From: Nitrospira defluvii
GTDB taxonomy: Bacteria > Nitrospirota > Nitrospiria > Nitrospirales > Nitrospiraceae
NCBI RefSeq assembly: GCF_905220995.1
Contig: NZ_CAJNBJ010000016.1
Location: forward strand, 372,001 to 436,000
Length of the DNA: 64,000 nucleotides
Reading direction: 5' to 3'
The position numbers were made by a program, and so were the translations under genes. A model generated the notes under the pieces. The model was not told where the DNA came from, did no database searches, and was given only the letters and a program-made list of their open reading frames with translations. Position 1 is the first letter of the stretch. Each line of letters opens with the position of its first letter. Positions 51,328-59,067 of the stretch are shown here, in pieces.

Positions 51328-52242
51328 ATGCCCGCCACGCTCCAAGCCTTCATCGCCATCTTTGTGGTCGGCGCCACACTTCGTGCCTCGGGACTTCTGG
51401 GGAAGCCCCATGCGGAACGGCTCGCCTCGTTCGTGTTTTCGATCAGCCTCCCGGCGACCATTGTCGTGTCACTCGATCACATCGTCGTGGCTCCCAACGC
51501 CTGGAAACTGCCCATCGCCGCTTGCCTGGTCACCGTCTCCATGTTGCTGTGCGCCTGGCCGCTGGCGCGCCTCCTCCACCTGCCGCGCGTGTCGCAAGGT
51601 GGATTCCTGCTCGGCACCGGTTGCATTAATTCGGTCTACTTCGCCTACCCCGTGGTACTCGGCACATTCGGCGAGAGCGGCCTCGCGCACGCGATCCTTT
51701 TCGATTTGGGCCAAACCACGCTGACACTCACGGTGCTCTATGCCATTGCCGTGTGGCACGGGACCAAGGAGGCCACCCTTCGATATGCACTCGTTCGATT
51801 TATCTCCTCGCCACCGTTATGGGCGCTCGGCATCAGTCTCCTGTGTTCGGTGGCGGAGTGGCATCTCCCAACCTGGCTCCGTGAGGTGTTGACGCCCGTT
51901 CACTTGACGACGACACCCCTGGCAAGCCTGGTCCTGGGCCTGTCGATCAATTTCACCGCCCTCCGCCGCACCTGGCTCCTGGCACTGCTCGGCGTGGCGA
52001 TGCGGATGCTTGGCGGCTGCTTCTTGGGACTGGCCGTCACTGAGGTCTTACACCTCACAGGCATGGAGCGTGCGATCGCCATCCTGATCGCGGCGATGCC
52101 GTCGGCCGTTACCGCAGTGATCTTTGCCACCAACACAGGGCTTGATGAAGATCTGGTTACCTCGATCGTGGCACTCTCGATCTGCTGCGGCGTCGCCCTG
52201 CTTCCATTCCTCCCCCACCTCATGAGCCTACTGGCGACCTGA
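51328..52242 (+). CDS. AEC-family transporter (auxin efflux carrier type)
   Basis: The 304-residue protein has 10 hydrophobic segments and the AEC pattern: TLQAFIAIFVVGATLRASGL opens it, LASFVFSISLPATIVVSLD follows, and INSVYFAYPVVLGTFGESGL and LTGMERAIAILIAAMPSAVT lie in the two halves. AEC proteins carry organic anions or amino-acid-like compounds across the inner membrane. The substrate is unknown. It is divergent from the MFS gene across a short 110-bp spacer, so regulation may be shared. Confidence 0.87.
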   Translation: MPATLQAFIAIFVVGATLRASGLLGKPHAERLASFVFSISLPATIVVSLDHIVVAPNAWKLPIAACLVTVSMLLCAWPLARLLHLPRVSQGGFLLGTGCINSVYFAYPVVLGTFGESGLAHAILFDLGQTTLTLTVLYAIAVWHGTKEATLRYALVRFISSPPLWALGISLLCSVAEWHLPTWLREVLTPVHLTTTPLASLVLGLSINFTALRRTWLLALLGVAMRMLGGCFLGLAVTEVLHLTGMERAIAILIAAMPSAVTAVIFATNTGLDEDLVTSIVALSICCGVALLPFLPHLMSLLAT

Positions 52243-52509
52243 CGGGTCCATTGCTCGCTCCCGTCTCGCTGATCAGCACAGGACCGCTGTCCCTCTCACT
52301 CCTCACCTGTGGGAACCGCGTCACGCGTTGTGAGGTTTTTGCGACGGCAAAAATTGCCTAGCGTAGATCGCCAGGCGGCCGCTTTCCGTCAGAACTCGCA
52401 ATCGTCGCAACTGGACCGGCGTGGAGCAGGGTACGGTCTTCTCTCGCGAAATATGGCGAGGCGGTATGAGGCTTGCTTTTCTCGTCAGACACACACAGGA
52501 GGCATGATC

Positions 52510-52638
52510 ATGCACGACCCCGCGCTCTGGGCAAGCTGGTACCTCTGGCTGCTGGCGGTACCGGCTCTTGTCATCGGAACTCTCATTCGTGATTGGATTC
52601 AGCGCAAACAACCGGTGCGATTGCGAAAGCGCCGCTGA
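52510..52638 (+). CDS. Small single-pass membrane protein (42 aa)
   Basis: The product has one helix (WYLWLLAVPALVIGTLIRDW) followed by a basic tail QRKQPVRLRKRR, so it would sit with the tail in the cytoplasm. AGGAGG is 7 nt before the ATG at 52510, and 1 nt before another ATG at 52504, which is less likely. No family recognised. Confidence 0.55.
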   Translation: MHDPALWASWYLWLLAVPALVIGTLIRDWIQRKQPVRLRKRR

Positions 52639-52864
52639 CGCCGCCCTTCTGTCTTTGCAGGACGGATTGTTCCGGTCCAGGCTTCCAGCGCCGCCCCGCC
52701 AGGATCTCGCATCACACATCACTCGTTTTCAGAGGAACCAGTCCAAGCCCTGCGCACATGTGCCGCCAAATCCAATTACCGTGAAGAAGCCTCGTTCATA
52801 GTGGCCCCGACCCGCCCTGTAGACTTCCTCTCGTCCTTCGCCGGACGCATCAGGTCGCGATATG

Positions 52865-53743
52865 TCACGACCCCTCCGCGGGAGTCAGCACCATCTTGAC
52901 TTCAATGTCCATCCACATGCCGCGGGAAAAATGGGGCGCGCCGGTCACCGGGTCTGCCAGAAAACACAGCAACCCGTACCGCCCCGGCTCCAGATCGAGA
53001 TGCATAGAGGCCTGACGACCCGGGTCGATGCCGGTCGCCCCGCCGGATTCCAGACCGGCGGAATTGGGCAGTCCTCCAGGCCGGTACCGTTCAATGAAGT
53101 CTTGCGCTGATGCGCCCTCTGCGAGACGAATCACCACCGCTTCGTGGGCCTGCCGGCCATCATTTACGAGCTGCACGGTTCGGGCTCCCGCATGCAGCGG
53201 GCCACTCAACGAAAATGCAAAATCGGTCAGACGCAGAGTGGCATCGGCTCGCGGCGCTGGCTCGCCGGAAGGCGCAGCCTCCACTACCCGAAGCGCCCGT
53301 ACCATGCCGCGCATGGCGTGGGGACGACCCGCGACGTCCGGAATGCCGCAGAGCAGCAGATAGTCTCCCGACTCAAGCTGCATGCTGACGGACGCCTCAT
53401 CGCCGGGAGCAACACTATTCACTCCCCCATGACGCCGTAGCCAATTCGGCAAGCTTGGCGACCGGGACGCCAAGGCCCGTTCGACATCGGTGATGCTCTT
53501 GCCCGAGGGCAGGGCCAGAAACTGGATCTGATGCACATCCCGACCGCGATTGAGGAGCCGCACCGTTTGCCGACCGGATTCGAGCTGCTCCGGGCCGGTG
53601 AAGACATAGTCTTCCGCAATGAATGTCGTGACGGTTGCACCGACGGAAAGGGGCAGGCTTGACAGGGCCATGCAGAGACCCGTGAGCACCAGCCAGCCAC
53701 TTACAGACCGGAACGGTGTTCTATTGAGGCGTTGAGCGGACAT
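52865..53743 (-). CDS. Exported tandem cupredoxin-like protein
   Basis: The 292-residue protein has a signal peptide (LVLTGLCMALSSLPLSVGAT) and two similar domains of about 120 residues. Each has a strand pair with TVRLLNRGRDVHQIQFLALP or TVQLVNDGRQAHEAVVIRLA, then a YLLLCG or YGLLCF segment, then PHAMRGM or PHFSRGM. The His, Cys, His and Met residues are in the order of type 1 copper sites, though the Cys-His spacing is longer than in plastocyanin. Both halves may bind copper or only keep the fold. It is the last gene of an operon with the metzincin and an unknown exported protein. The start at 53743 is close to GGAG. Confidence 0.7.
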   Translation of the reverse strand: MSAQRLNRTPFRSVSGWLVLTGLCMALSSLPLSVGATVTTFIAEDYVFTGPEQLESGRQTVRLLNRGRDVHQIQFLALPSGKSITDVERALASRSPSLPNWLRRHGGVNSVAPGDEASVSMQLESGDYLLLCGIPDVAGRPHAMRGMVRALRVVEAAPSGEPAPRADATLRLTDFAFSLSGPLHAGARTVQLVNDGRQAHEAVVIRLAEGASAQDFIERYRPGGLPNSAGLESGGATGIDPGRQASMHLDLEPGRYGLLCFLADPVTGAPHFSRGMWMDIEVKMVLTPAEGS

Positions 53744-53823
53744 CTCCGGATCAGAATACTCCGACGCCTGAACGGTTCCAAGCCGGGTGCGAGAAAGAAT
53801 GTCGTCGAGTTCAGAGGTGAGAA

Positions 53824-54816
53824 TTACCAGGGTGGTGTGTGGATCTCGGCGCGATCGCCCAGCGCCGGTTCCAACCGTATCGCTTGTTGGAAGAAGAGCG
53901 CTAATTCAGGACGATCGGCGCGTAACCCTTCGGCTCGCTCCATCGACGCTCGAGCCTCGTCCGGTCGAGACAACTTAATCAGACACCGGGCTTCATCTAG
54001 GCGTTGCTGGATCTGCAAGAATACCGGCAACCGCTCTGATCGGACCCTTTGAAAATAGCTCAACGCCGTCTCGCAATCTGCCTCACGGATCTTTCCGACG
54101 GCATAATTGCGAAAACTCCGGCTCAGATTTCTCCCGAACGCCAGCAGCGCATAATCGGCCAGCGGCGAATCGGGCTGTTGCGTCAGCAACCCGGTCAACA
54201 GCGCCTGTCCCGCCTGCAACTGGTCGCCCCGCTGCCAGAGCAGAAACTTTGCCGCTTCCTCACCGGCGGACGAGCCTGTCAGCAAGGAAGCACCCGCTCC
54301 ATGCTCGTCGGCCACCGTCACGCTTGCCGCGCGCGACCGTATCCGATCCCGTTGAGTGCCACTCTGAGGACGGTATTCCGCCGTCACGCGATAGGTTCCC
54401 GGCCGATCGAACGTCCACCCCAAGGCGCCGTAAAAAATTGGAAACACCGCCACGACAGCCTGGCCCGGAGCCAGGGCAGTCCGGGCATGCACGGCATCCG
54501 AGTAGAACAACGGCAGAAACACGAACCGCGGCCGATTCGCGCTCGACACCTCAATCTGGATCGCGCCGGTTTGCGGGTCGAGCAGTTTAACGACCTCCAC
54601 CGGCTTCATCCCCGCATTAACGAGGCGGACGGTGGCATAGACCGGCTCACCGAGATTCAAGGCGGACGTGCCAAGCTCAAGAGTGAGTTCGAGCGTGGCC
54701 GAACCGGGACGCTCCTGCGCCAGACCATCATATGCCCCCGCCGCCAGCAACAGGACCGCGACCATGCACAGGAAGAACACATTCCTGGACCGGGACGCGA
54801 CAGGATAGAGGTTCAT
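53824..54816 (-). CDS. Exported hypothetical protein
   Basis: The 330-residue product has a signal peptide (VFFLCMVAVLLLAAGAYDGLAQE). The mature part has an N-terminal beta-rich domain (about 40-175) with strands such as ATLELTLELGTSALNLGEPV, typical of an immunoglobulin-like fold, followed by a helical half (about 180-320) with TPR-like pairs (QRLDEARCLIKLSRPDEARA). No family is recognised. It lies in an operon between the metzincin gene (16-bp gap upstream) and the tandem cupredoxin-like gene, so all three act in the periplasm or on the surface. Confidence 0.75.
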   Translation of the reverse strand: MNLYPVASRSRNVFFLCMVAVLLLAAGAYDGLAQERPGSATLELTLELGTSALNLGEPVYATVRLVNAGMKPVEVVKLLDPQTGAIQIEVSSANRPRFVFLPLFYSDAVHARTALAPGQAVVAVFPIFYGALGWTFDRPGTYRVTAEYRPQSGTQRDRIRSRAASVTVADEHGAGASLLTGSSAGEEAAKFLLWQRGDQLQAGQALLTGLLTQQPDSPLADYALLAFGRNLSRSFRNYAVGKIREADCETALSYFQRVRSERLPVFLQIQQRLDEARCLIKLSRPDEARASMERAEGLRADRPELALFFQQAIRLEPALGDRAEIHTPPW

Positions 54817-54832
54817 ACGCTGCTCTTCAGCC

Positions 54833-55588
54833 TCACTGACAATCGGTGATCGTGAGTTCTTCCAGGGGATGGGCCCAGGCCGCGTGGTCGTTGACGACCC
54901 ATGTGAAGGGCGCAGCCCCGATGGCGCCGGGAAATTTGCACTGCCCCGGATGGTTCGCCAAATGGTCCCGGCTTTGCTCAGAAAAGCGATATGCCGGATC
55001 GCCCGTCAGGTCATCGGATTGCGTCATGATCGAAGTGCCGTCTCCGTCACTGTGGTGGAGATTGAAGGCATGACCGATCTCATGGGCCGTCGTACGCAGG
55101 TATTCCGGACCGCTGGTCTGGATGGTGTTCGTGCGATAAAAAATAGCGAAGGCCGATCTGGTGTGACCCTGCCACATCTTGCCCAGGATGAATTCAGGGA
55201 TACAGGCATCGAGCACCTCGCCGTAGTGATTCACCACCACACCGTAGAGGTGATAGGTATTGCAGAAGTCAAAGGGACAGGCGGATGAGGGAAACAGCGA
55301 CAGGTGGCGATGGCCGTTTTCCAATGTCGAGAGTTCGGCATCGCTGATGCACTCGTCGGCGGCGATGTTGAGGGGCTGAATCCCCGTCTCATCCTGCTCC
55401 ACCGTCAACGCGATACCGGCATCGTCGAAGATCGACTCCAACGTCACGAGCTGGCCGTTCACCGTATGTTGCGGAGGAAAGGTCGTGCCCGTCATCCGGT
55501 CGAACTCCAGGGACACGCAGGAGACCAGCAGGCAGGCCACAACCGGAACCGTGATCGACACCAGAATACGAAACGGCGGGGTGAACAT
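54833..55588 (-). CDS. Metzincin-type metalloprotease lipoprotein
   Basis: The 251-residue protein has a lipoprotein signal with LVSC, lipidated Cys at residue 24. The zinc site is HEIGHAFNLHH: His169, Glu170, His173 and the third ligand His179 at the metzincin distance, with Asn instead of the usual Gly. A Met-turn follows at TSIMTQ (Met188). Six or more Cys in the mature part suggest disulphides. It should cut proteins at the cell surface. It opens a three-gene operon with the exported unknown protein and the tandem cupredoxin-like protein. The GTAGCCTA element lies 59 bp before its start. Confidence 0.87.
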   Translation of the reverse strand: MFTPPFRILVSITVPVVACLLVSCVSLEFDRMTGTTFPPQHTVNGQLVTLESIFDDAGIALTVEQDETGIQPLNIAADECISDAELSTLENGHRHLSLFPSSACPFDFCNTYHLYGVVVNHYGEVLDACIPEFILGKMWQGHTRSAFAIFYRTNTIQTSGPEYLRTTAHEIGHAFNLHHSDGDGTSIMTQSDDLTGDPAYRFSEQSRDHLANHPGQCKFPGAIGAAPFTWVVNDHAAWAHPLEELTITDCQ

Positions 55589-55644
55589 GAAGGCCTCCTG
55601 ACGAGCAGCAACCGCCCTGGGCCTAAGGGGAACTCGAATGGTCT

Positions 55645-55654
55645 CTTAGGCTAC
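55645..55654 (-). promoter_or_regulatory. GTAGCCTAAG element before the metzincin operon
   Basis: On the minus strand GTAGCCTAAGAG, 59 bp before the ATG at 55588. CCTTAGGC, its inverse, lies 20 bp nearer the gene (55621-55628), giving a loose inverted pair. Confidence 0.35.
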
Positions 55655-55714
55655 GTATTTCGGGGCATACTGTCAATCCGTGCCGTCCGGCCCTAGACAC
55701 ATGCCGGCAGCGAC

Positions 55715-56026
55715 TTGCCTCACGCCGTCCTGAAGGAGACCACGTACTGGGGCAGCATCCGATCCGGTACCGCTTCCAGCCTCACACAAATAGCAGCATT
55801 TTCGTCCACTGTATCCAGACGATTGTTAGGATGCGCAGGGGACGAGGGCGGAACCGATTCAATTCTGATTCAAGAAGAGCAACAACACTGGTGGTATTGG
55901 TCGAACCTGGCGCCCGATCCCTGGCTGGTCGGCGTCTGGGTGCCGGATGTGGTCGAAGTACGGATCAGTGGGGCTCAGGCTGCAAAGGGGCCGTACTTTA
56001 TCGGGGCCTTCTCGATACTCGATTAA
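55715..56026 (+). CDS. Possible hypothetical protein, TTG start
   Basis: The 103-residue frame would start with TTG and has no clear ribosome site. Residues 55-100 look protein-like (HWWYWSNLAPDPWLVGVWVP, VVEVRISGAQAAKGPYFIGA). The R2 family starts immediately after stops elsewhere, and a degenerate R2 copy starts a few bases after this stop, which mildly supports a real 3' end. It may be a truncated remnant. Confidence 0.35.
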   Translation: MPHAVLKETTYWGSIRSGTASSLTQIAAFSSTVSRRLLGCAGDEGGTDSILIQEEQQHWWYWSNLAPDPWLVGVWVPDVVEVRISGAQAAKGPYFIGAFSILD

Positions 56027-56032
56027 CGGAGT

Positions 56033-56101
56033 GCAGAGAAACCCGGCATCATTTCCGCTTCGCTCAGAGGCTCACTGCGGGCTTGCTGGATAGGCGCTCT
56101 G
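56033..56101. repeat. Degenerate R2 copy
   Basis: CGCTCAGAGGCTCACTGCGG and GCTTGCTGG match the inside of the R2 copy at 49780-49902 with gaps; ends are lost. Confidence 0.4.
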
Positions 56102-56185
56102 AATAGCCTGCAACTGGATGGCTGGGTGTTTAAGATTGTCTCTCGGCTTTGAAGGCGCTAGAATCAGAACACAACGAGGAACATC

Positions 56186-56383
56186 ATGGCACTGGCTGCA
56201 AAAGTGGTGAAACGAACGAAAGACAGCTTTCAGTTTAAGATCTCGAAAGAGAACTTTGAGTCGTTTTGTGATTCGATCGGCCTCTATCGCCGGGAGTTCC
56301 TTGATGCCCTGGATGCATCCGAGAAGGATCACAAGGCAGGACGAGTCACCAAACGCAAATCGCTACGAGAGTTGATTGCATAG
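56186..56383 (+). CDS. Antitoxin-like protein (RelB/ParD-like partner)
   Basis: The 65-residue protein has a short beta start and helices: AKVVKRTKDSFQFKISKENF, then LYRREFLDALDASEKDHKAG. Size, charge and its position 7 bp before a RelE-like toxin gene make it an antitoxin candidate. GAGGAA precedes the ATG. The C-terminal part would wrap the toxin. Autoregulation by binding its own promoter is typical, though no operator was recognised. Confidence 0.75.
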   Translation: MALAAKVVKRTKDSFQFKISKENFESFCDSIGLYRREFLDALDASEKDHKAGRVTKRKSLRELIA

Positions 56384-56390
56384 CTCGATC

Positions 56391-56669
56391 ATGCTCGAGC
56401 TCTCGACAACCACAACCTTCGACGCCCTGTTTGCCAAGCTTCCAAAGGCGATCCAACGTAAGGCCGCTTCCAAAACGGATCTCTTCCGGGAGAATCCGTT
56501 TTACCCTTCACTCCATACAGAGAAGCTCCGCCCCAAACATCATGAAGTCTGGAGCTTTCGCATTGATCGATCCTATCGTGTCGTCTTTAAATTCCTCGGC
56601 CCAAACCACGTGGAACTCCGATACATCGGCCACCACCACTCAATCTACGATTACGACATGTTTAAGTAG
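56391..56669 (+). CDS. RelE/ParE-superfamily toxin-like protein
   Basis: The 92-residue protein has the RelE/ParE-like fold pattern: TTFDALFAKLPKAIQRKAAS helices, then HTEKLRPKHHEVWSFRIDRS, then YRVVFKFLGPNHVELRYIGH and HHSIYDYDMF. RIDRSYRVVF is a common core of the group. RelE-type members cut mRNA on the ribosome; ParE-type members act on gyrase. It is 7 bp downstream of the antitoxin-like gene, so the two are one operon. Confidence 0.82.
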   Translation: MLELSTTTTFDALFAKLPKAIQRKAASKTDLFRENPFYPSLHTEKLRPKHHEVWSFRIDRSYRVVFKFLGPNHVELRYIGHHHSIYDYDMFK

Positions 56670-56788
56670 AAGCCAGTCCCAGTGAAGCTTCGCACTATGG
56701 TGATGCAAGGCCGAAACGGGTGACTTGAAATAGATGTGGAGCCGATTCATGATCGGCATTGGACGAACGTGAGGCTGACGAAAGGTTC

Positions 56789-57085
56789 CTATCGGCCGTC
56801 GGGAACCTGCAACTTGATGGAGATCGCCGTACGGTCATCGGTAATCTGCGCCACGATCTTGTCGCCGGTTTTCAACCGTCCACCCACCACGCCCTCGATT
56901 TTGGTCTCAGGCGTCACCTTCAGCCGTTCTTCGTGACCAGAGAATTCCTTGACGATCAGTTCGCCCTCTTCCCAATACAAGACGTCGGCCTTAATGACCA
57001 ACGCGGCGGTGGCCTGAGTGTTGTCAGCGGCTGCTGCGGGAATGACTGCGGAAAAGATGAGAAAGACTGCGAGAATTAGTGCCAT
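56789..57085 (-). CDS. Small exported protein
   Basis: The 98-residue product has a signal peptide (LILAVFLIFSAVIPAAAADN). The mature part is a compact beta domain of about 75 residues with YWEEGELIVKEFSGHEERLK and GDKIVAQITDDRTAIS, similar to an OB or SH3-like fold. GGGAGGATTCGTG precedes the ATG at 57085. Function unknown; periplasmic location. Confidence 0.75.
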   Translation of the reverse strand: MALILAVFLIFSAVIPAAAADNTQATAALVIKADVLYWEEGELIVKEFSGHEERLKVTPETKIEGVVGGRLKTGDKIVAQITDDRTAISIKLQVPDGR

Positions 57086-57107
57086 CACGAATCCTCCCGG
57101 TTTTTTT

Positions 57108-57117
57108 CTTAGCCTAC
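57108..57117 (-). promoter_or_regulatory. GTAGGCTAAG element
   Basis: A one-base variant of the GTAGCCTAAG word, 25 bp before the leftward ATG at 57085. Confidence 0.25.
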
Positions 57118-57225
57118 CGATCGATGAAGACTGCTGTCAACGAGGGCCTTTCGAAGCCGCGCGTCAGAATCTAATGCTCCCTCCACTTGCCCCTTCCTCC
57201 CAAAGGGTGGCGTGAGTGCGTTCCC

Positions 57226-57281
57226 AACTGCGCACGTCGAACGAGGCCCTTCTGAGGGCGCGCGTTCCGTGAGCAAGGGAA
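57226..57281 (+). repeat. Intergenic repeat R1, copy 4
   Basis: AACTGCGCACGTCGAACGAG, then GCGCGCGTTCCGTGAGCAAGGGA. It is the most diverged of the four copies, lying between two leftward genes. Confidence 0.65.
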
Positions 57282-57300
57282 CGGAGTCACGTCACACCAC

Positions 57301-58194
57301 TCAACATTTCGATCCATCCATCCGACAAGCCTCTGCCCGGTCGTTGAAGCCTGAGTTGCGCAGGCTTTCGTAGACGTTCTGTTGCCGCTCCATTTCCCGA
57401 TCGTAGGGCGTCTTCTCCCGGCCTTTGGCGACGTCACTCCCGCCGAAATTCTTCCTGGGCCTCCGCGCATGCAAAACCTTGTTCACTTCGGTCTCATAAT
57501 AGCCACGCGTTTGGGGATCCGGATCCTTTTGATAGCAGATGTTCAGAAATTTGCGCCCTTGTGCGTCGTGCCCCAATGCGTAATGGGCGAATCCGACGTT
57601 GCAGTAGGCATTCGGCGTGGCGGGATCGAGCTTGAGCACCTGCTCCGAATCCCCGAGGGCGTTCTGATACTGCTCGTGGCGGCTGTAGATTTGAGCGCGA
57701 AATGCGTGGGCACCGACATGTGTGCCGTCCAGACGAATGGCGGCGGTAAAATCCTCCAGGGCTTCGCGATCCTTCCCCTGATAATCCCGCATGTACGTCA
57801 ATCCGCGGCCATAATAGGCTTCCGCAGTCGGACGGAGGCGAATCGATGTCGAATAGTCGTCCAGCGCCTGCGGAATCCGGCCGAGCATCTTCCCGGCCTT
57901 GGCGCGAATCAGATAAGCCTCAGGCCTATCGGGCAGGCGGCGAATGACCTCCGATGCGTCCTGCTGCGCTTGGGCATAGGAGCCGAGCACATAATAACAG
58001 CGAGCACGTGCGAGATAGAGGCCGGTCTGGTTGCGTTTTTGGTCGAGGAGACGGGTGAGGAGTTCAAGGGTCTCCCGGTTGCCCTTGCCGTTGGCTTCGC
58101 AGTAGGCATCCACCGAGGCATCGCCGCAGGCCACCGCCAAGAGGAGACTGCACAGCGCGACGATACTGCCCGCACAACGACCGGCTGGTCCCAT
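57301..58194 (-). CDS. TPR-repeat lipoprotein
   Basis: The 297-residue protein has a lipoprotein signal with AVAC, Cys at residue 23. Five or so TPR units follow (about 50-220): TGLYLARARCYYVLGSYAQA, QALDDYSTSIRLRPTAEAYY, REALEDFTAAIRLDGTHVGA and QNALGDSEQVLKLDPATPNA. The last 70 residues are charged and basic. It should be a lipid-anchored scaffold for protein-protein contacts. AGGAGG precedes the ATG. No partner is obvious. Confidence 0.85.
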   Translation of the reverse strand: MGPAGRCAGSIVALCSLLLAVACGDASVDAYCEANGKGNRETLELLTRLLDQKRNQTGLYLARARCYYVLGSYAQAQQDASEVIRRLPDRPEAYLIRAKAGKMLGRIPQALDDYSTSIRLRPTAEAYYGRGLTYMRDYQGKDREALEDFTAAIRLDGTHVGAHAFRAQIYSRHEQYQNALGDSEQVLKLDPATPNAYCNVGFAHYALGHDAQGRKFLNICYQKDPDPQTRGYYETEVNKVLHARRPRKNFGGSDVAKGREKTPYDREMERQQNVYESLRNSGFNDRAEACRMDGSKC

Positions 58195-58281
58195 GCCCGC
58201 CTCCTGGCGACGGGCGCATTATCCACTTGTAGAACAAACCACGTCAACGTTTTCACCGGGCCGATTGTACGGGGCCGTTCG

Positions 58282-59067
58282 TTAGAATCCGACTGACAGG
58301 CCTACGGTCCCCAGCAACGCCGCCCGCTCGGCAGGCCCGAGGAATTCGGTGCCGAGGCCGCCGTCGAGTACGACGCGCGAGGTCAGTTGATGCCGGATGC
58401 CTACCTCGATTCCGGTGTGATTCTGTTGCCCGCGCAAGTCAGATTGTCTGGAATAGATACTGGCGATAAGCGTGTCGCGGAAGCTGTTCGGATACCCCAA
58501 CGGATAACTGACGGCCGCGACGCCCCGATAGGCGCCGGAGCGCTCCTGCCCTTGTGGCGAGCCAAGCACGGTGTACCCCGCATTGAGATGCACCCGCAGG
58601 CGGCCGAACGACCGGGTCAGAATTCCGGTGAGTTGCGTATCCACTCCCTTCGAGTTCACGCCGGTCGGCAGATCGACCTCCGCACGCAGGGCCATGGCCG
58701 GGAGGGTCAGCGTCTCGGTATTGAAGTTGTAGAGGACACCGAGATGGAGATCCCCGGACTTGTTGGCGCCCACGATGGAGCGTGGATCGGTGAACAGATC
58801 CCCCTGAATTTCAATTTGCGTGTTGTCGAACGCGCCGTAGATGATTTGCGGTTGAAACGTCACCTGCGTGCGGCCTTCCCGGCGGTCGTTGAAGCGCACT
58901 CCGCCTTCCAGCCCGATTTCTCCTTTGGGAACGGCATAGGCATCTTCCATTCCGATAGGACGATTGGGGTCCAGATTGTCATGATCCAACGCCCGCGCGG
59001 GCATCGCTTGCCATAGAAGCAGAATCAGGGCCAACAGCCCGGCCACCTGTCGTCCCGCAGGATTCAA
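58282..59067 (-). CDS. Outer-membrane beta-barrel protein, TTG start
   Basis: The 261-residue protein has a signal peptide (LLALILLLWQAMPARALDHD). The mature part has barrel-like alternating strands with AVPKGEIGLEGGVRFND, TGVNSKGVDTQLTGILTRSF and a C-terminal LLGTVGLSVGF with terminal Phe. It resembles putative outer-membrane transporters of the MetA-like pathway group. The start is TTG at 59067, overlapping the TGA stop of the lipoprotein gene, so translation is coupled. It ends a three-gene operon with a DUF4396 protein and a lipoprotein; metal or small-molecule export is inferred. Confidence 0.82.
   Translation of the reverse strand: MNPAGRQVAGLLALILLLWQAMPARALDHDNLDPNRPIGMEDAYAVPKGEIGLEGGVRFNDRREGRTQVTFQPQIIYGAFDNTQIEIQGDLFTDPRSIVGANKSGDLHLGVLYNFNTETLTLPAMALRAEVDLPTGVNSKGVDTQLTGILTRSFGRLRVHLNAGYTVLGSPQGQERSGAYRGVAAVSYPLGYPNSFRDTLIASIYSRQSDLRGQQNHTGIEVGIRHQLTSRVVLDGGLGTEFLGPAERAALLGTVGLSVGF

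Larger units (their letters stand above)
55589..56185. other. Spacer with one weak open frame and an R2-like remnant
   Basis: About 600 bp. It includes the GTAGCCTAAGAG element (55645-55654, minus strand), a possible 103-residue frame (55715-56026) and a degenerate R2 copy (56033-56101). Confidence 0.5.
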
